64,000 bases of DNA from Thuidium tamariscinum (Eukaryota > Streptophyta > Bryopsida > Hypnales > Thuidiaceae): assembly GCA_947034885.2 (NCBI GenBank), contig OX344750.2, forward strand, positions 46,289,821-46,353,820, in the 5' to 3' direction. Positions 15,301-26,707 of this stretch are shown here, one piece after another. The notes beneath the pieces are model-generated. The model worked only from the letters and a program-made list of their open reading frames with translations. It was not told the origin of the DNA and did no database searches. A program made the translations under genes and the position numbers. The stretch's first letter is position 1. Every line of letters begins with the position of its first letter.

Positions 15301-16863
15301 CAAAATCATTGACAGGTACTGAAACAAGCATCAACTTTAGTAAATTTCTTTTTGTTTATTTCTGGTGGTTTATGTTCAAGTGAAAAGTTTGATACACTTA
15401 CCATTTGACTGAGACATTGCTGCTACTGTAACTCTTAGAGTACGTTTCCACTCATGTTTTGTCGAGTGTTTTAACCGCAGGAAGAAGAATATCTTCAAGT
15501 TGGCCCAAGGAGAATACATTGCCCCTGAGAAGATTGAGAATGTCTACCTCCACAGTCGCTTCATCTCACAGTGCTTTATTCATGGTACGTTTTTTTCAAT
15601 TAATAGCAGGGGTATACATTTGTCTACAACATCGGTCTTTTTGAGGTTAAATTCGATTAAAACTGGCATTGTGGATACTTCAAGAACTCGAAACAGGATT
15701 TTCGTATCATTTTGGATATTTATGCTGCCACATCATTCTGAATGAGTTGGTGATGAATTTGCACAGGTGATAGTTTCAACGCCAGTCTTGTGGCAGTCGT
15801 CGTCGTCGATCCAGAAACTCTACCTGTCTGGGCGAAATCGAGGGGTATCAAGGCAAGCACCAATGCCTTGCTTTACCAAAAATTTCCAAATCTGTAAACA
15901 ATGGAGCCCAAAATGAAGATCTGCTACACCATGTTTTTCTATTGCACTCTAATAGTAAATTTGAGTTGGTTAGGTATGTCAAAATGTTCTTTGAAGGACT
16001 TTTATCTGGTTCCAATGATTACTGATATTGTGGACTATCACTGAGGATATTGCTGTTTTTGATGGTGTTGGAAGCAGCATGCAGATGATTTGAATCACCT
16101 ATGTTCTGACCCTGTCGTAAGAGCTGCTGTGCTTGCGGACATGGATGCTGTTGGTCGTGAAGCACAGGTTTTTTCTTAACTCATAAAGTCGAAAGACTTC
16201 TGGTTTGTGCAATGTTGTCTAGTCTATCATTGATGAGTGATGTGGACATCTGATTGATTCGTTTCTTCGTGGTTTTGTTCACCTTCTGTGCATTAGTTTA
16301 CTGCACTGAAAACAAACTAGTTTCGTGATAGTGCAGCTGAATCTTATTTACTACACCCTGACTACCTTAGAAAGTTCACTCAAATCTGGAATGGAATAAC
16401 CGTTTAGTATGGAAATTAGCGATAAACGAATCAGATACATTAATAATCAAGGAATTGTGCTATCAAGCTTTCAAAATCCTCAAGTTGCTGGGTTTGCTAC
16501 CTTTAGATAATTTATGGATTGTTTGTTTTGCAGTTACGGGGGTTCGAGTTTGCGAAAGCCGTGACATTGACAGCTGAGCCTTTCTCAATCGAAAATGGAC
16601 TACTCACTCCTACCCTCAAAGTAAACCACAATTTATTTTCTTTTGTAATTAGGTATCTGTGCTACCTTTCATTTTCTGTACCTTGGTTCTATGATTGCTG
16701 TGTTACGAGATACCTGCATTGGGTAGTGACTGAGCTTCATTTTGGGAACTTGCAGGTAAAGAGACCACAAGCTAAGGCTCACTTCGCAAAAGCCATAGCC
16801 GACATGTATGCTGAGGTATCGGCCAAGGGGGATTCTCAGTTTACTCTAAGGTCTAACTTGTGA
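9385..16863 (+). CDS. LACS6/7-like: Peroxisomal long-chain acyl-CoA synthetase (LACS6/LACS7-like)
   Basis: The protein activates long-chain fatty acids with ATP and CoA for beta-oxidation in peroxisomes. I traced 24 coding exons: 9385-9469, 9736-9786, 10028-10088, 10329-10406, 10585-10656, 10772-10853, 11034-11139, 11395-11471, 11776-11820, 12118-12204, 12485-12574, 12904-12983, 13078-13171, 13531-13619, 13761-13849, 14245-14374, 14702-14820, 14981-15104, 15229-15315, 15481-15584, 15767-15852, 16078-16167, 16534-16620, 16756-16863. They join in frame to 706 residues, close to the roughly 700 of Arabidopsis LACS6 and LACS7. Visible signatures are a PTS2 nonapeptide RLRIVNAHL at residues 14-22 (R-L-x5-H-L), the AMP-binding loop [11 protein letters not shown] at 269-279, YGMTE at 449-453, and the fatty-acyl-CoA synthetase motif at about 526-568 (G528, W529, H531, T532, G533, D534; K550, K551; G559, E560, Y561). 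ATG 9385 is chosen because it starts the PTS2-bearing N terminus and has an upstream in-frame stop. The protein ends in SNL, not a classical SKL-type PTS1. The gene looks intact. Confidence 0.96.
15853..16077 (+). other. GC-AG intron in the acyl-CoA synthetase gene
   Basis: The exon ends ...ATC AAG and the intron begins GCAAGC, matching the AG/GCAAG consensus of GC-AG introns, and closes with GGAAGCAG before the next exon. The joined protein reads GIK then HADDLNHLC, which aligns with the same position in LACS6. The only nearby GT, seven bases upstream, would bring an in-frame stop within four codons. Confidence 0.85.
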
Positions 16864-17924
16864 ATATTCTTTACTACCACACAGTATTTATTGATCTCAG
16901 CAGCCGTCGATAGAACTTGATGCAAGAGTGACTATTCGCGTTTTGGAAATGTTTGATGAGGCTTGTAATTGAAATTTTTCCTTGTCACATGAATATCAAT
17001 TCAAAAGACTCATGGTTATAAGTTACCTTCCTTTTTCAAATCTTTGTTCATGTTGATGTAAAAGTATAAAACCTCATTGTTATAAATCTTATAGAAAAAA
17101 GTGAATATGAATTGGAATAGTAATTAACTAGTTTGGAGTTTTGTGTCAAGATACAAGCAGCAATGAAAAATTATTTAAGAATCTCTTGAGTGGCTACTTT
17201 TTTCTACCCTTAAGCACCCGTAGCAATGACCTTGACCTTCCAAGCCAAATTATCACTATCAAGCTAAATTTAGCCTTTATTTTATCCTTTATTTGATTGA
17301 TTGGTAAAATGTTGATAATTTTCACATGTAACAAAACCTTGTTTTGTAAAATTGTAAAAAAATTTCAGAATTTTAGGTAGAAAAATCAAATTGTTTTGCC
17401 TTTTGAAAGTGCAATGTCTAAAAAAAATTGTCCCTTGCAAAAAGCATACACCTCTAAATTCCCTTTAATGGCTTTTCTAGCTTCTTGGAGTGTATTCTAC
17501 ACTAAGCAAAAAATATGAGCTTTGATATTTTTTATCAATTTTTTTATTTGTAATCATATGATTTAAAACTAGGTGTACTATTGATTATAAAAGAAGAAAT
17601 GAAGATTGAAAGTTTACAATGTTTGATCATGAAGGTGTTGAAATTTTAAAAAAGATTTGAAGATCTTCAAGTTTAGTTTATTTGAGGCTTATCTAAAAAC
17701 TATTTAGCACTTGAAAATGAAAATTGTTAAGTTTGTATCCTTGTGTACAAAAAATTTTAACAAGGAAAATCATAATTCTTTTTTTTTCAACTTTGGACTA
17801 TTGATGATAAGAATTATAGATTAAAAATAGTATTGCTTCACAATACTAAAATTACAACTTGGTGAGATTCCATTTAATTTTGAAGTGATTGTTAATCTCT
17901 AAATGTGGTGTGTTTGTATGTAGG
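16864..17924 (+). other. 3' UTR and downstream AT-rich spacer
   Basis: The first 150-200 bases after the stop are probably 3' UTR, being less AT-rich, with TTGTAATTG-type elements near 16,965. The rest is AT-rich with no exon-like frame. Confidence 0.5.
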
Positions 17925-19290
17925 TTAAACCTAAAGTCCTAAGGCCATGTTTTCATCAAAAAAGCACTCAAACTATTCCTAATGCAAAGAGCATAAAAAA
18001 TAAGCATTTGTTTCTTTAGCATATCCAATTACAAGATCTTGCACTAGACCTACATGAGAATATTTGGAAGAAATTTGACATATAGATTACAAATATAAGT
18101 GATGAAAATTAATCTCTAAAGAACCCAAGTTATTTGAATATTCCTCTTGATTTCGTGACTAATTCTTGTAAAAAGCACAATTCTTCATTTGTGTGGAATA
18201 ATTTTGTAAATTGCCACTATTTAAATGAAGAGATTCAATTAGCTTTTGTATGAAAAAATATCAACAAAATTGCAGAATTTTTGAGAGAATGTCACTGTTG
18301 ATAAGATTGATGAAAGATGATTGGTTAGGCAATACTTTGTATTGATATACAGAAATGGAATGTTGAAATTGTAATGCTCAATAATACTTCAAAAACTCAG
18401 ATTTTTTTAGCACAACTATTCATTATCATAATATTGATGAATACTTTTTTTCAAATCATTTTGAGTTGTGGGAAAAAAGATATGAGGACATGAAAAAATG
18501 GCCCAAAGCACCTTCTCCATCCTCAAAAATTTCACCAAGAATTGCACTCCATTTCTTGATTGGGTTACACTAATAAATTTAGCAAAAAAAGGTTGTTCAC
18601 AAGTTATTAGTGAGATTAACATTTCAAAATTTCTACAAATGTAGTTGTAAAAATTATATGGTGGCCTTATTATCTTCAATTAGGGGTTAGGAAAACAAAT
18701 ATTTTATACACTTAGCTTGACTAGAATGTAAGGCTTTGAACCCTTTTGAGTCTCAACTTAAAATTTTGTACAAATAATTTTGAATTTAAACTATTTTATG
18801 TTGAAGAATTGAAATGAGACTTCAAAAAAGACCCACCTCTATCTCCTATTATTTTCGTTCTTTTAAATTTTCTTAAGATCAAAGCAAGTAGAAGATAGAA
18901 GGAAAAACTAATTTGTTGATAGCTCTTAGATGGAATTGAAACATGTCAATAATCCCCCAACAATGAGATTGTTTTAGCAACCAAACTGAAGCATGTACAA
19001 CTTGTTTTCGAATTTCAACAATTAAATTGAGAAAATTGAATTAAAAAATAAATCTTATCCAAATCAAGTGGATCAAATCTTTCTACTAAAACATAATTTA
19101 TTAGATGTAAATAGAATTTTATGAATTTAATCTAATTACCTTCTTTAATACCTCTTCCCTTTGCCTAATTTTTTATTTGAATGGCATAACTTTTGTTGAT
19201 AGACTCCAATTGAAAATAATATTACAAAAAAATAATTGGCTTTCCTATTTTGTAAGAAAAATTTTAAAAATCATGCCCGAAACTGAGATC
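17925..19290 (-). mobile_element. Old TTAA-type element, large class, subfamily II, enlarged by internal sequence
   Basis: It begins at a TTAA (17,925-17,928) followed by ACCTAAAGTCCTAAGGCCAT, which aligns with the start of the copy at 49,320. Later blocks also align: GAGATTGTTTTAGCAA near 18,965 and CATAACTTTTGTTGATAGAC near 19,185, ending near ATCATGCCCGAAA at 19,270. About 550 bp between roughly 18,150 and 18,700 has no counterpart in the shorter copies and may be an insertion. The right terminus is degraded. Confidence 0.5.
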
Positions 19291-20652
19291 ATACTTAGAA
19301 ACTTGATGAACCTCAAAGAATTCTTCTAGGGAATTCTTGCACCTTTATAGGCTTAAAGACATAGAATGGTTTACCTTCCAAAATGACCTTGAAATGTTGT
19401 CTTTTCAAAAACATGATTTCAGATTTTATTCAATACTATCAAATAAATAAAGCAAGTCATTTCTTATTTTCACAAATTTGACTACCGGTATACAAATTCT
19501 AAAAAATTTGCAATCAAATTTCAAATTTTGAAAAAAAATAGATTTTTTTCTTCAGGAGATTGACTTATCTCAAAATTTTCATAAATGAAAAATTTGCCTT
19601 TTTGACCACATGTAATAATGAATAATTGAGAACATACATGCCAATATTTACAAGTATTAGAGGAATACAAGATTACTTACAAAGCCTTGTAATCGATGGA
19701 GATACATTTTGAAAAAAAGAATTTTACCTAATCAAGTCTATCAACTACCGTATTTTCTTCAACGAATCAATCCTTGTCACTTGCACTACCTATAGAATAT
19801 TTTTTCTTGGGATGACCTCTCATTAAAAATTCTTTCAAGACACATCATAGTGAGCATTCTTTGAATTGTTTAAGCTTTAAAACTTACTTAAAATGAGGTT
19901 TTTGCTCAAATTAAGATTTTATTTTGGATATGAAAAGATAACTTGATGAATCATATGAAAAGAAATTTATTTTTCAAAGTCAGTATTTGGAAGAGTCTAA
20001 TTATCTTATTAAAGAAGGGTGGTGACTAAAAAATGGTCTCTTACACCAAAGGAATTAAAACAAATTGACATAATGTCATTCTTGAATTAGAAATTCAACA
20101 AACTATAGTTATTGTCCCAATGTTCAAATTGTTATAAAATATTGAATTTTATGGATCTTCAAAATTTCAAAAATGAAGTAGACTACTAAGCTTCATTTTA
20201 CTATTCAAATCAAATTCAAAAAAATATCATCTTCATGCCTAAAATTTAGGTCAAGAGCAAGGACATAAGAGTTTTCAAAATATATTAAAAAAACAAATTC
20301 TGCAATTCACTTTTTAGCACCTTCTATATAAATGTCAATAATATCTCACTTAGAGAATTTCAATTACCATGCACTAGAAACACACACAAAAAACTCTCGT
20401 AAAGAATTAGATGAAAAAGTACAGTTTAACATTCTCTAAAGCACAACCCCATTTCAAACTCTAAATTCCACTTTGCATCTGCAAGCAAGAATAAAGGTAC
20501 CAGAACAGACAGAAAGGTTGGTAAAAGGTTGGTGAAAGTTACGATACATTAATTTAACAAGCACGTTATACCAGACAAAGCAGAATCCCAGCAACACTAG
20601 AAACGTGGAATGCAAAACGTCGAGGAAGGAACATTGACCTCGTTTCATTTTC
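19291..20652. other. AT-rich spacer, nothing recognised
   Basis: No exon-like frame or repeat with clear ends. A minus-strand frame of 64 codons (20,454-20,648) with a hydrophobic stretch is open, but it lacks any recognisable similarity or splice context. Confidence 0.5.
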
Positions 20653-20881
20653 TTAACCCTTGAAGGACGGATTGGTGGCTGTTGAAATCATGCATTTTGA
20701 TATTATGTGGCATTATCTACGTTGAATAAGCCAAATATACTCATTAGAAGTCAAAGTATTGTAGAAGATCTTTTCTTTTCACACTTAATACCGAAGATGA
20801 AAGTTGTAATTTTGTCCTACAAGAAAAGATTCTTTGTCATCCAAAGGACGCCAAATGTCTGTACAGGCGTTCAAGGGTTAA
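20653..20881 (-). mobile_element. TTAA-flanked MITE, small (221-bp) class
   Basis: TTAA at 20,653-20,656 and 20,878-20,881 bound a 221-bp element (20,657-20,877) starting CCCTTGAAGGACGG and ending GGCGTTCAAGGG. It has no coding capacity. It aligns along its length with the copies at 51,044-51,272 and 59,995-60,224 read on the opposite strand, and with 21,326-21,542 on the same strand. TTAA duplication with CCC...GGG ends is the piggyBac signature. Confidence 0.85.
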
Positions 20882-21325
20882 TTGTGGTTTTTAGGTAGTG
20901 AACACTAAGGTAGAATCATCCATAACCGCTTAGCCCCTATCCCCAACCTATGGACTACATTTCTAGTAAGGATGGAATAGATTTCCAACCAAAGCTTGGA
21001 ATGCATGTTTTTTTCTTTTTCAAGGTTGGGACTAATAATTTCATAACACATGTCCCAAACTAGTAAGCAAGAAAGTAGAAAGTAATGAGTAGGAAAGGAG
21101 TTCTTCAATGATTGGAATTGAAAGAGTTTAGACATTGGCTATGGGTTTACAACACTTTTTACCTTTTCGAAATTCATAGTAATTTCAATTCATGTGATAA
21201 AATTATCAAAAAATTTGCAATCCCTCTCATTTCTATCATGGCACCCCCCAAAATATTGCTTTACCTTGTACTTCACCAAATCATGTCTAGAATACCTTCA
21301 CTAATTGGTTATGGATGGTTCTACC
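20882..21325. other. Spacer between two MITEs
   Basis: AT-rich, with no exon-like frame or identifiable repeat. Confidence 0.5.
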
Positions 21326-21542
21326 TTAACCCCTTAACGGTGAGCCGGTGGCCATGGAAACCATGAATTTTGCTACCATGAGAATCATTGAGTCCAAAAA
21401 ATTCAAAAGCTCTCATTGGAAGTCAAAGCACTACAAAAGATCTTCCCTTTCCACCCCTAATTCCAAAAATGAATACTTGCATTTCTTTCCTATACAGAAA
21501 GACTCTCTTGTTCATCGACCAGAATATGGCTGCAGGGGTTAA
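21326..21542 (-). mobile_element. TTAA-flanked MITE, small class (209 bp)
   Basis: TTAA at 21,326-21,329 and 21,539-21,542 bound a 209-bp element (21,330-21,538) starting CCCCTTAACGGTGAGCCGG and ending CTGCAGGGG. The inner block TCATTGGAAGTCAAAGCACT near 21,413, followed by AAGATCTTCCCTTTCCACCC, aligns with the neighbouring copy at 20,653, which lies only 445 bp upstream in the same orientation. Confidence 0.82.
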
Positions 21543-22403
21543 TAGCCGCTCAATGCTTCACACTGATTAAGATTCCTCAACGGCTTTAATTTCAGGAATG
21601 CTTTCCTCGAATATTTCTGGGATTCCAAAATTTGGAGTCTGGTCTCGTGCGTTTCCGAACTATGCCAATTTACAGTTGTGCATCGACTCCTTATCCTTAT
21701 CCTTATCGATTCCTTGTCGACTATTTTGTCTCTGCTACGAGTTTGTTACCCGACAAGAGAGCCCACGTGACAAAGGTCACTAAACAATTGCACCTCAACT
21801 TCAAACACTAGTTGGCAGTAAAAAGAAATAATATTCAAGTTTTCAAACTATTTCTGACAAGGTAACAAGGTAGGAAATTCTATAACATACAAGTCCACAA
21901 TTGAACATATCCCGAACTTCAGCGATCTGGAAAGAAAGATCAGTTGAATGAAATTCAATATGGATACAAGAATCTAAGTGACGATGTTGCACTCAGATTA
22001 AGCCTCACCTGCTGGTACAGGAAGTGCCGTAAAAATTCCAAACATTTCCTGTGATCTAAATCAGACTACACATATATGACTAGTTGATATAGAACTACGT
22101 TAATAAAATACCAAGCTGTGCCCAAATGGATAACTCTGTGAGTAGCAGAGTCTAGCATCAGTTTTGGGTCATTGCCTTTCACACTAAGATGATGAGAGGA
22201 ATTGAAAGACAGACGGAAACTACCGCTAGTGTAGAACTAACTTTCATTAGACTCAACTAACGATCCAATTGCAGTTATTGAAGAGATTATTTCTCGCAGT
22301 TACAAGGCCGCCACGCTGAAGTGGGAGTTCTCGGAATATTTACCAAATTTGTCAGCATCAGAGAGCACTCACAGAGGAAATGGCCAATTTCTGTCTCGAC
22401 TCA
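21543..22403 (-). other. 3' flank and probable 3' UTR of the L18a-like gene
   Basis: Moderately AT-rich with no separate gene recognised. A short (CTTATC)n tract lies near 21,690-21,710. The 3' UTR of the minus-strand gene probably covers the part next to 22,403. Confidence 0.45.
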
Positions 22404-24026
22404 CTAGTCCTGGAGCATGTGCAAATGGAAGCCTACTCCTCCAACAAATAGTAAAACAAGGGCCTGCACGGCACAGCAGACTTCATCAGAATTTCAGTGA
22501 TTCCAAGATCTCCAAAACCAATGAATATCGGCAGAATATATGGCAAAGCTCCATAACCTGATCTAGTTCCCTTTCACAAAACAGAGATTTTCAGAACACT
22601 CCAATGTTCAAGATACACCCATAACTTGGTTTCAAGTGATGGGGTTACTTACAGCTACGGTGCAGGCCATCAACCCAGTGCGTTCACGGGCGTCATGTTT
22701 CACAAAAAGGAAAATGCCAGCGCCAATATACCAAGGAAACACGGCAATAAAGAAACCCAATATGAACCTGTATTACCACAGAAAACATAGAGCACACAAG
22801 TTAGCAGCATGACCATCATCTCAAAAGATCCTTTACTAGTCCAGGAAATTAATTAGGGTTCTGATTTTGACCTCCCTCTAAGGGGTCAAGAACTCCTGTA
22901 AATCTAGAGGAACGATAGAAAGTTAATGTCACCATACTGTAATGTACTGCACACTTTATACATTGTATTGTACAGGACAAAGTATAACATCGTTCGTGAA
23001 AAGAAAGTAAGGGGTCGATAGTGTTATTGGACATTCACAGTGAATCTACAAACATTGTGTAAACATCTGCTACTTGCGCGCTAGTAGTTGTGAATCTCAT
23101 AACACAGTCTCGCAAAAAGAACGGCAGTGACAACTTACAAGAACCAGCCAAAACCAAGCCCACAGAAAGGAAGTCGTCGATGATGATATGTGATTTCATG
23201 GCACTGGTGATAACAGGTCTGAACTTGTGGACCTGGATACTGAGACGCCTGATAACTCCCGGAGCCCTGATAATTCCCAGAGCCATGATAACTCCCTGGA
23301 TAATTTTCAAGCACTGGATACCCTGCAAGAGAATCAACAGCATTCTCACATGGAATTCGCATGCAGTAACTTCAGGCATACCCATGTTACGAAAGCAGCA
23401 GCAATCATTCCTTTGCCCACTTCTGATGGTCTATGGAAATATAGATATCAGAGAAGAAACACCTAAACCTTAAAAGGGCCGAGATGTCATGTCCTTAAAT
23501 TGACCAATCCACTGATCATAGACTGCAAAACATGATTCAGCTGGCGCTAAATTCATGACACCAAAATTAACGAAGAAAATTGCATATTTTCCAACCCCTT
23601 GGCAGCGACACAAACTTGCCCTCCTCTTGACCTAATTTCACTCAACACTAGCTCTGAGTCTAAGTCGAGACACATCTTCCTGTCCACTTTAACGACAAAA
23701 GTCGATAACAGCAATCCTTACGGTACACCCCAAGAACGAAGGACACATTTCTTGCTCATTACTCAATTCAATTTCCGAATCGACCCAACTCCGATTCCGA
23801 TGATTCTCCACCCAAGCAAATTTCGAAATCTGAAAAGAAAAAAAGCCAATTGATCGCAAAGAAAAAAAAAAGATGCAGAAAAAGAACGAAGATCGTGCAT
23901 ACCAGGCACTACAGGGTGCTGTGAAGCGCTGCCGCTGAACGCCCCAGCCATCGGGGGAGCACTGGGCTGCGGAAACCCCTGTTTTCCATCAAAAGTCCCG
24001 TACGACGCCTCTCTCTCCATCCCCAT
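22404..24026 (-). CDS. RPL18A-like: 60S ribosomal protein L18a-like membrane protein
   Basis: This is a member of the plant family named '60S ribosomal protein L18a-like', small proteins with two or three C-terminal membrane segments; despite the name they are not ribosome subunits, and their role is unclear. Four coding exons on the minus strand are 24026-23903, 23322-23139, 22767-22653 and 22463-22404. They join in frame to 160 residues, within the family's usual size. Residues 1-102 are soluble: a Pro/Gly/Ser start, then a Tyr-Gly-Ser-Gln-rich stretch (about 43-80) with imperfect NYPGS/SYHGS/NYQGS units, then HHRRLPFCGLGFGWF at 88-102. Residues 97-125 form the family hallmark, a Gly/Phe-rich membrane segment with FPWYIGAG. 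A basic-acidic loop KHDARERTG follows, then a last membrane segment at about 136-155 and HMLQD at the end. The reading frame is open upstream (GTG codons) but ATG 24026 is the first ATG. All three introns are GT-AG. Confidence 0.9.
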
Positions 24027-24460
24027 CGCTAATGAATCCACCACAACAACCCTAAAAAAAATTTCAAAAGAAAGTCCTACAAACGCCGTCTTTGCACCCT
24101 AGCTAGATCACCTCAGAACGCCCAATTTCGCTTCCATCAACTCCGACTGTGGCTCGTGCGCTCCACAATAGAATGTTTCGTTTCTGGGCTCAAATGAAAG
24201 CTGGCTTCGGAATCGCATAGGATCGTGAACGACCGCAAGGTTGACAAGACAACACTGGTCTTGGAATTGGGCCAGCGAGACTTGAGATTCTTTGCTTGGC
24301 GAAGGCGCTTCCTCGCTTTGTCGAAGTTCGATGGAGCATCCCAACGGCCGCAGTCCCGCGGCGTAGGTCCGTGTGGGTGGTGCTATTGGCGCGTCTCCGG
24401 AAAAGGGGCAAGGTTTCGATTTGCATTATTTGTATTTTGGAAATTTTCGAATTCAAATTC
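24027..24460 (-). promoter_or_regulatory. GC-richer 5' UTR and promoter region of the L18a-like gene
   Basis: Compared with the AT-rich spacer beyond 24,500, this segment is clearly GC-richer, with several CG dinucleotides around 24,300-24,420, as at the other two gene starts here. Open frames on both strands look like composition effects. No TATA box stands out. Confidence 0.5.
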
Positions 24461-24518
24461 GGGATTTCTGGTTTAGTAGCTGGCTCTAAAATGGATATGT
24501 GCTGATGAGGGAATGAGC

Positions 24519-24850
24519 TAAGGTAGAAGGCTCTTAAATGGAGTGGGTTCTAAAATGGTGCCCTACCTTAAATGTACAGTATTTGTACATGCTGCTTTTT
24601 CATAGCTTTCAGCAGTGTACTAACAGTGTACATTTTAGCTAGGGCACCATTTTAGAGCCCTATGCCCTTTCAACTTCAAAATTTGATAACTAATTCCACA
24701 AAGCGCAGACAAATATGAAACGACTTGGATTAGATGTCAATTCTACTTATCTTTCAAAGAAAATTTGTTGAAAAATATTTCTAGAAGTTTTACCTACCTG
24801 AAATTCTATTTCAAGCCCTTAGATGGTCCATTATAGGACCTCTTACCTTA
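24519..24850. mobile_element. MITE with TAAGGTAG ends (TA-type), copy 1
   Basis: It starts TAAGGTAGAAGGCTC and ends GGACCTCTTACCTTA. The ends mirror those of the copies at 37,502-37,817 and 50,697-50,957, and the interior aligns with them as well, for example AACTAATTCCACA near 24,687 against 50,806. The flanking TA on each side fits a TA target duplication. No coding capacity. Confidence 0.72.
24545..24660. repeat. Near-perfect hairpin inside the MITE
   Basis: The left arm begins GGGTTCTAAAATGGTGCCCT and the complement of the right arm begins GGGCTCTAAAATGGTGCCCT. The arms extend about 33 bp with four mismatches around a 50-bp loop. A single transcript would fold into a strong stem. Confidence 0.8.
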
Positions 24851-25149
24851 ATGATTGCATCATAATTCAAGAAGGTTTGGTTCATAGTTTTTTAATGGTT
24901 GATTTAAGAGTCACAATGAGTCCATTTCTAACTAAGTGAATAGTTGTTCATTAAATTTTTTCAAAATAAGAAATATCTATCAAACTACTTTCTTAAGTCT
25001 ACTAAAAAATCTGATAATATTAATTGACTTCAGCTTTCATTTAAGTTTTAGAAAGGGTCACATGTAGGAACCTTCTCTATTACTTTATGCATACCACAAT
25101 GCTTGTTTTTGGTAATGTCATATCTTTTTTCAGACCACATGTATGTGGT

Positions 25150-25371
25150 TTTTGCAAGGGCTACAAGTCACAAATAGGTACCTACAACAGAGTTCTTTAA
25201 ACATTCATAAGTAATTCATAAATACTCTGAAAAATATGAAACCACTTGGATTAGATTCCACATCAATTTTTCTTCAAGTGAAAAATAAGTGATAAAAATT
25301 TCAGGCATTTGAAACCCATCAAAAAGGCCCAACAGCCTTAAAGTGTCGCCTTCAGAGCCATGTACCTTAAC
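25150..25371. mobile_element. Degenerate relative of the TAAGGTAG MITE family
   Basis: An internal block (GAAAAATATGAAACCACTTGG near 25,228, then GATTAGATTCCACATC) matches the corresponding part of the copy at 24,519, and a CCATGTACCTTA end lies at 25,360-25,371. The left end is not clear. Confidence 0.4.
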
Positions 25372-25747
25372 TTATATCATGTGGCAGGAGATGGCAATCC
25401 CCTTTCAAATTTTGAATTCAAATTCAGTAATGTCATTTGGAAAATGCTTTAATGTAGAAAAAGGTTATATTTTTTGACATAATCTTTTTAGAATTCCAAA
25501 TTTTTTGGCATGTGTTTTAGTAATTCATGTCACCCTAAATGTCATTTTACTATAAGAATTTTTTTTCTAGAAATAAAGTACTACTTCAATTTTCACTAAT
25601 TCAAAATAATATGAATTTTGAAAAATTAGTGAAACATACAATACTAGGACAAATTAATGTAGCTTAAATTGGGGGATGGGGGATAGGGGGTACAATTAGT
25701 CATGTAGTAATGGGATGTAAGGTGTAGAAGCCTATGTTTTCTTTATT

Positions 25748-26707
25748 TTAACCTACCTAAAGGACCAATATGCTTTTAGGGGGTATATAGAAATTTTCAG
25801 CAAGTATGTGCACCTAGAGATTTCTATATTTTTAGCCCAAATTTTAATAGGAAGTGGAGGCAAGTAATATCTTTCATATGCACTAAATTCCGTGACATTT
25901 GGAAATACAAATCAAAATTTATAGCTTTATATTTTGTTGTTTTTTGTAGTTGGGCAGCTTGGGCAAATTAGAAAAAATCACTTTTTTCAAAAACAAAAAA
26001 TTGAAATTGGTTTTCTACAATTATATATATATGGAAAGCATTGAATCATTCTATTTTGATCAATGAGTTAAAAATTATGAAGATTTTTTGTTTGCAAATA
26101 GTTATGGATTCCTTACTCTAAAATAAACTTTGAAGTCCTTTATCTTATTTAATTTTCAATATTTTTTGAAAAAAACTAACCAAATGATGTAGATTATTTA
26201 TTACAACATTGAAATCATTAGGATTGACATTTTTCAATTCCGTAATTAAATTCTTAACAATATAGTATTTCTAATCATTCTCTACTACTTTCTACTTACT
26301 ATTTTTTTCCTATATATTTACACTTCCAAATGATATATGTATGTAAGCATATATATATATATATATATATATAAGCATATATCCAACTTGTTTAGGAAAA
26401 AGAATCCAATGAAGCACCACCATTTTAGACATTTTTTCCATAGAAAACTAAGCTTGCTAAGTACAATTGCCTTGCTTTTCACAAGGCCCAAAAAATGATT
26501 TAAGTGAATTTGAATGCTTATATCTTTCAATCCACAAGGTGGAAATGTTTGAAATTTTTACCACATCTTCTCAAGTCAACATACTACAAGATCCTACAGT
26601 TACATGTGTCAAAAAAAGTTTTTTTTCAAAAATTTGGTATTTGTTCTAAAAATTGCAGGTTTTGAGTGTTTTTGGTGAAAACAAAATCATGAAACTTCAG
26701 GGGTTAA
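25748..26707 (+). mobile_element. TTAA-flanked element, large class, subfamily I (copy A)
   Basis: TTAA at 25,748-25,751 and 26,704-26,707 bound 952 bp starting CCTACCTAAAGGACC and ending CTTCAGGGG. The interior aligns with the copies at 42,600 and 61,949: GAATCATTCTATTTTGATCA near 26,043, CAAATGATTTAAG-type and CTTATATCTTTCAATCC blocks near 26,515, and GTTTTTGGTGAAAAC near 26,668. No coding capacity. It carries an AT microsatellite at about 26,349. Confidence 0.72.
26349..26373. repeat. (AT)n microsatellite
   Basis: An uninterrupted AT dinucleotide run of about 25 bp. Confidence 0.95.

Noticed and set aside
15840-15850. A GT donor inside the codon before ATC AAG in the acyl-CoA synthetase gene
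   Set aside because: It would shift the frame and meet a stop shortly into the next exon; the GC donor keeps frame and family alignment.
20454-20648. Minus-strand 64-codon frame with a hydrophobic segment
   Set aside because: No similarity, no splice context and no promoter-like composition; chance is the simpler explanation.
24024-24044. A longer start for the L18a-like protein (open frame beginning at GTG codons)
   Set aside because: There is no ATG in this extension; the first ATG is at 24,026.
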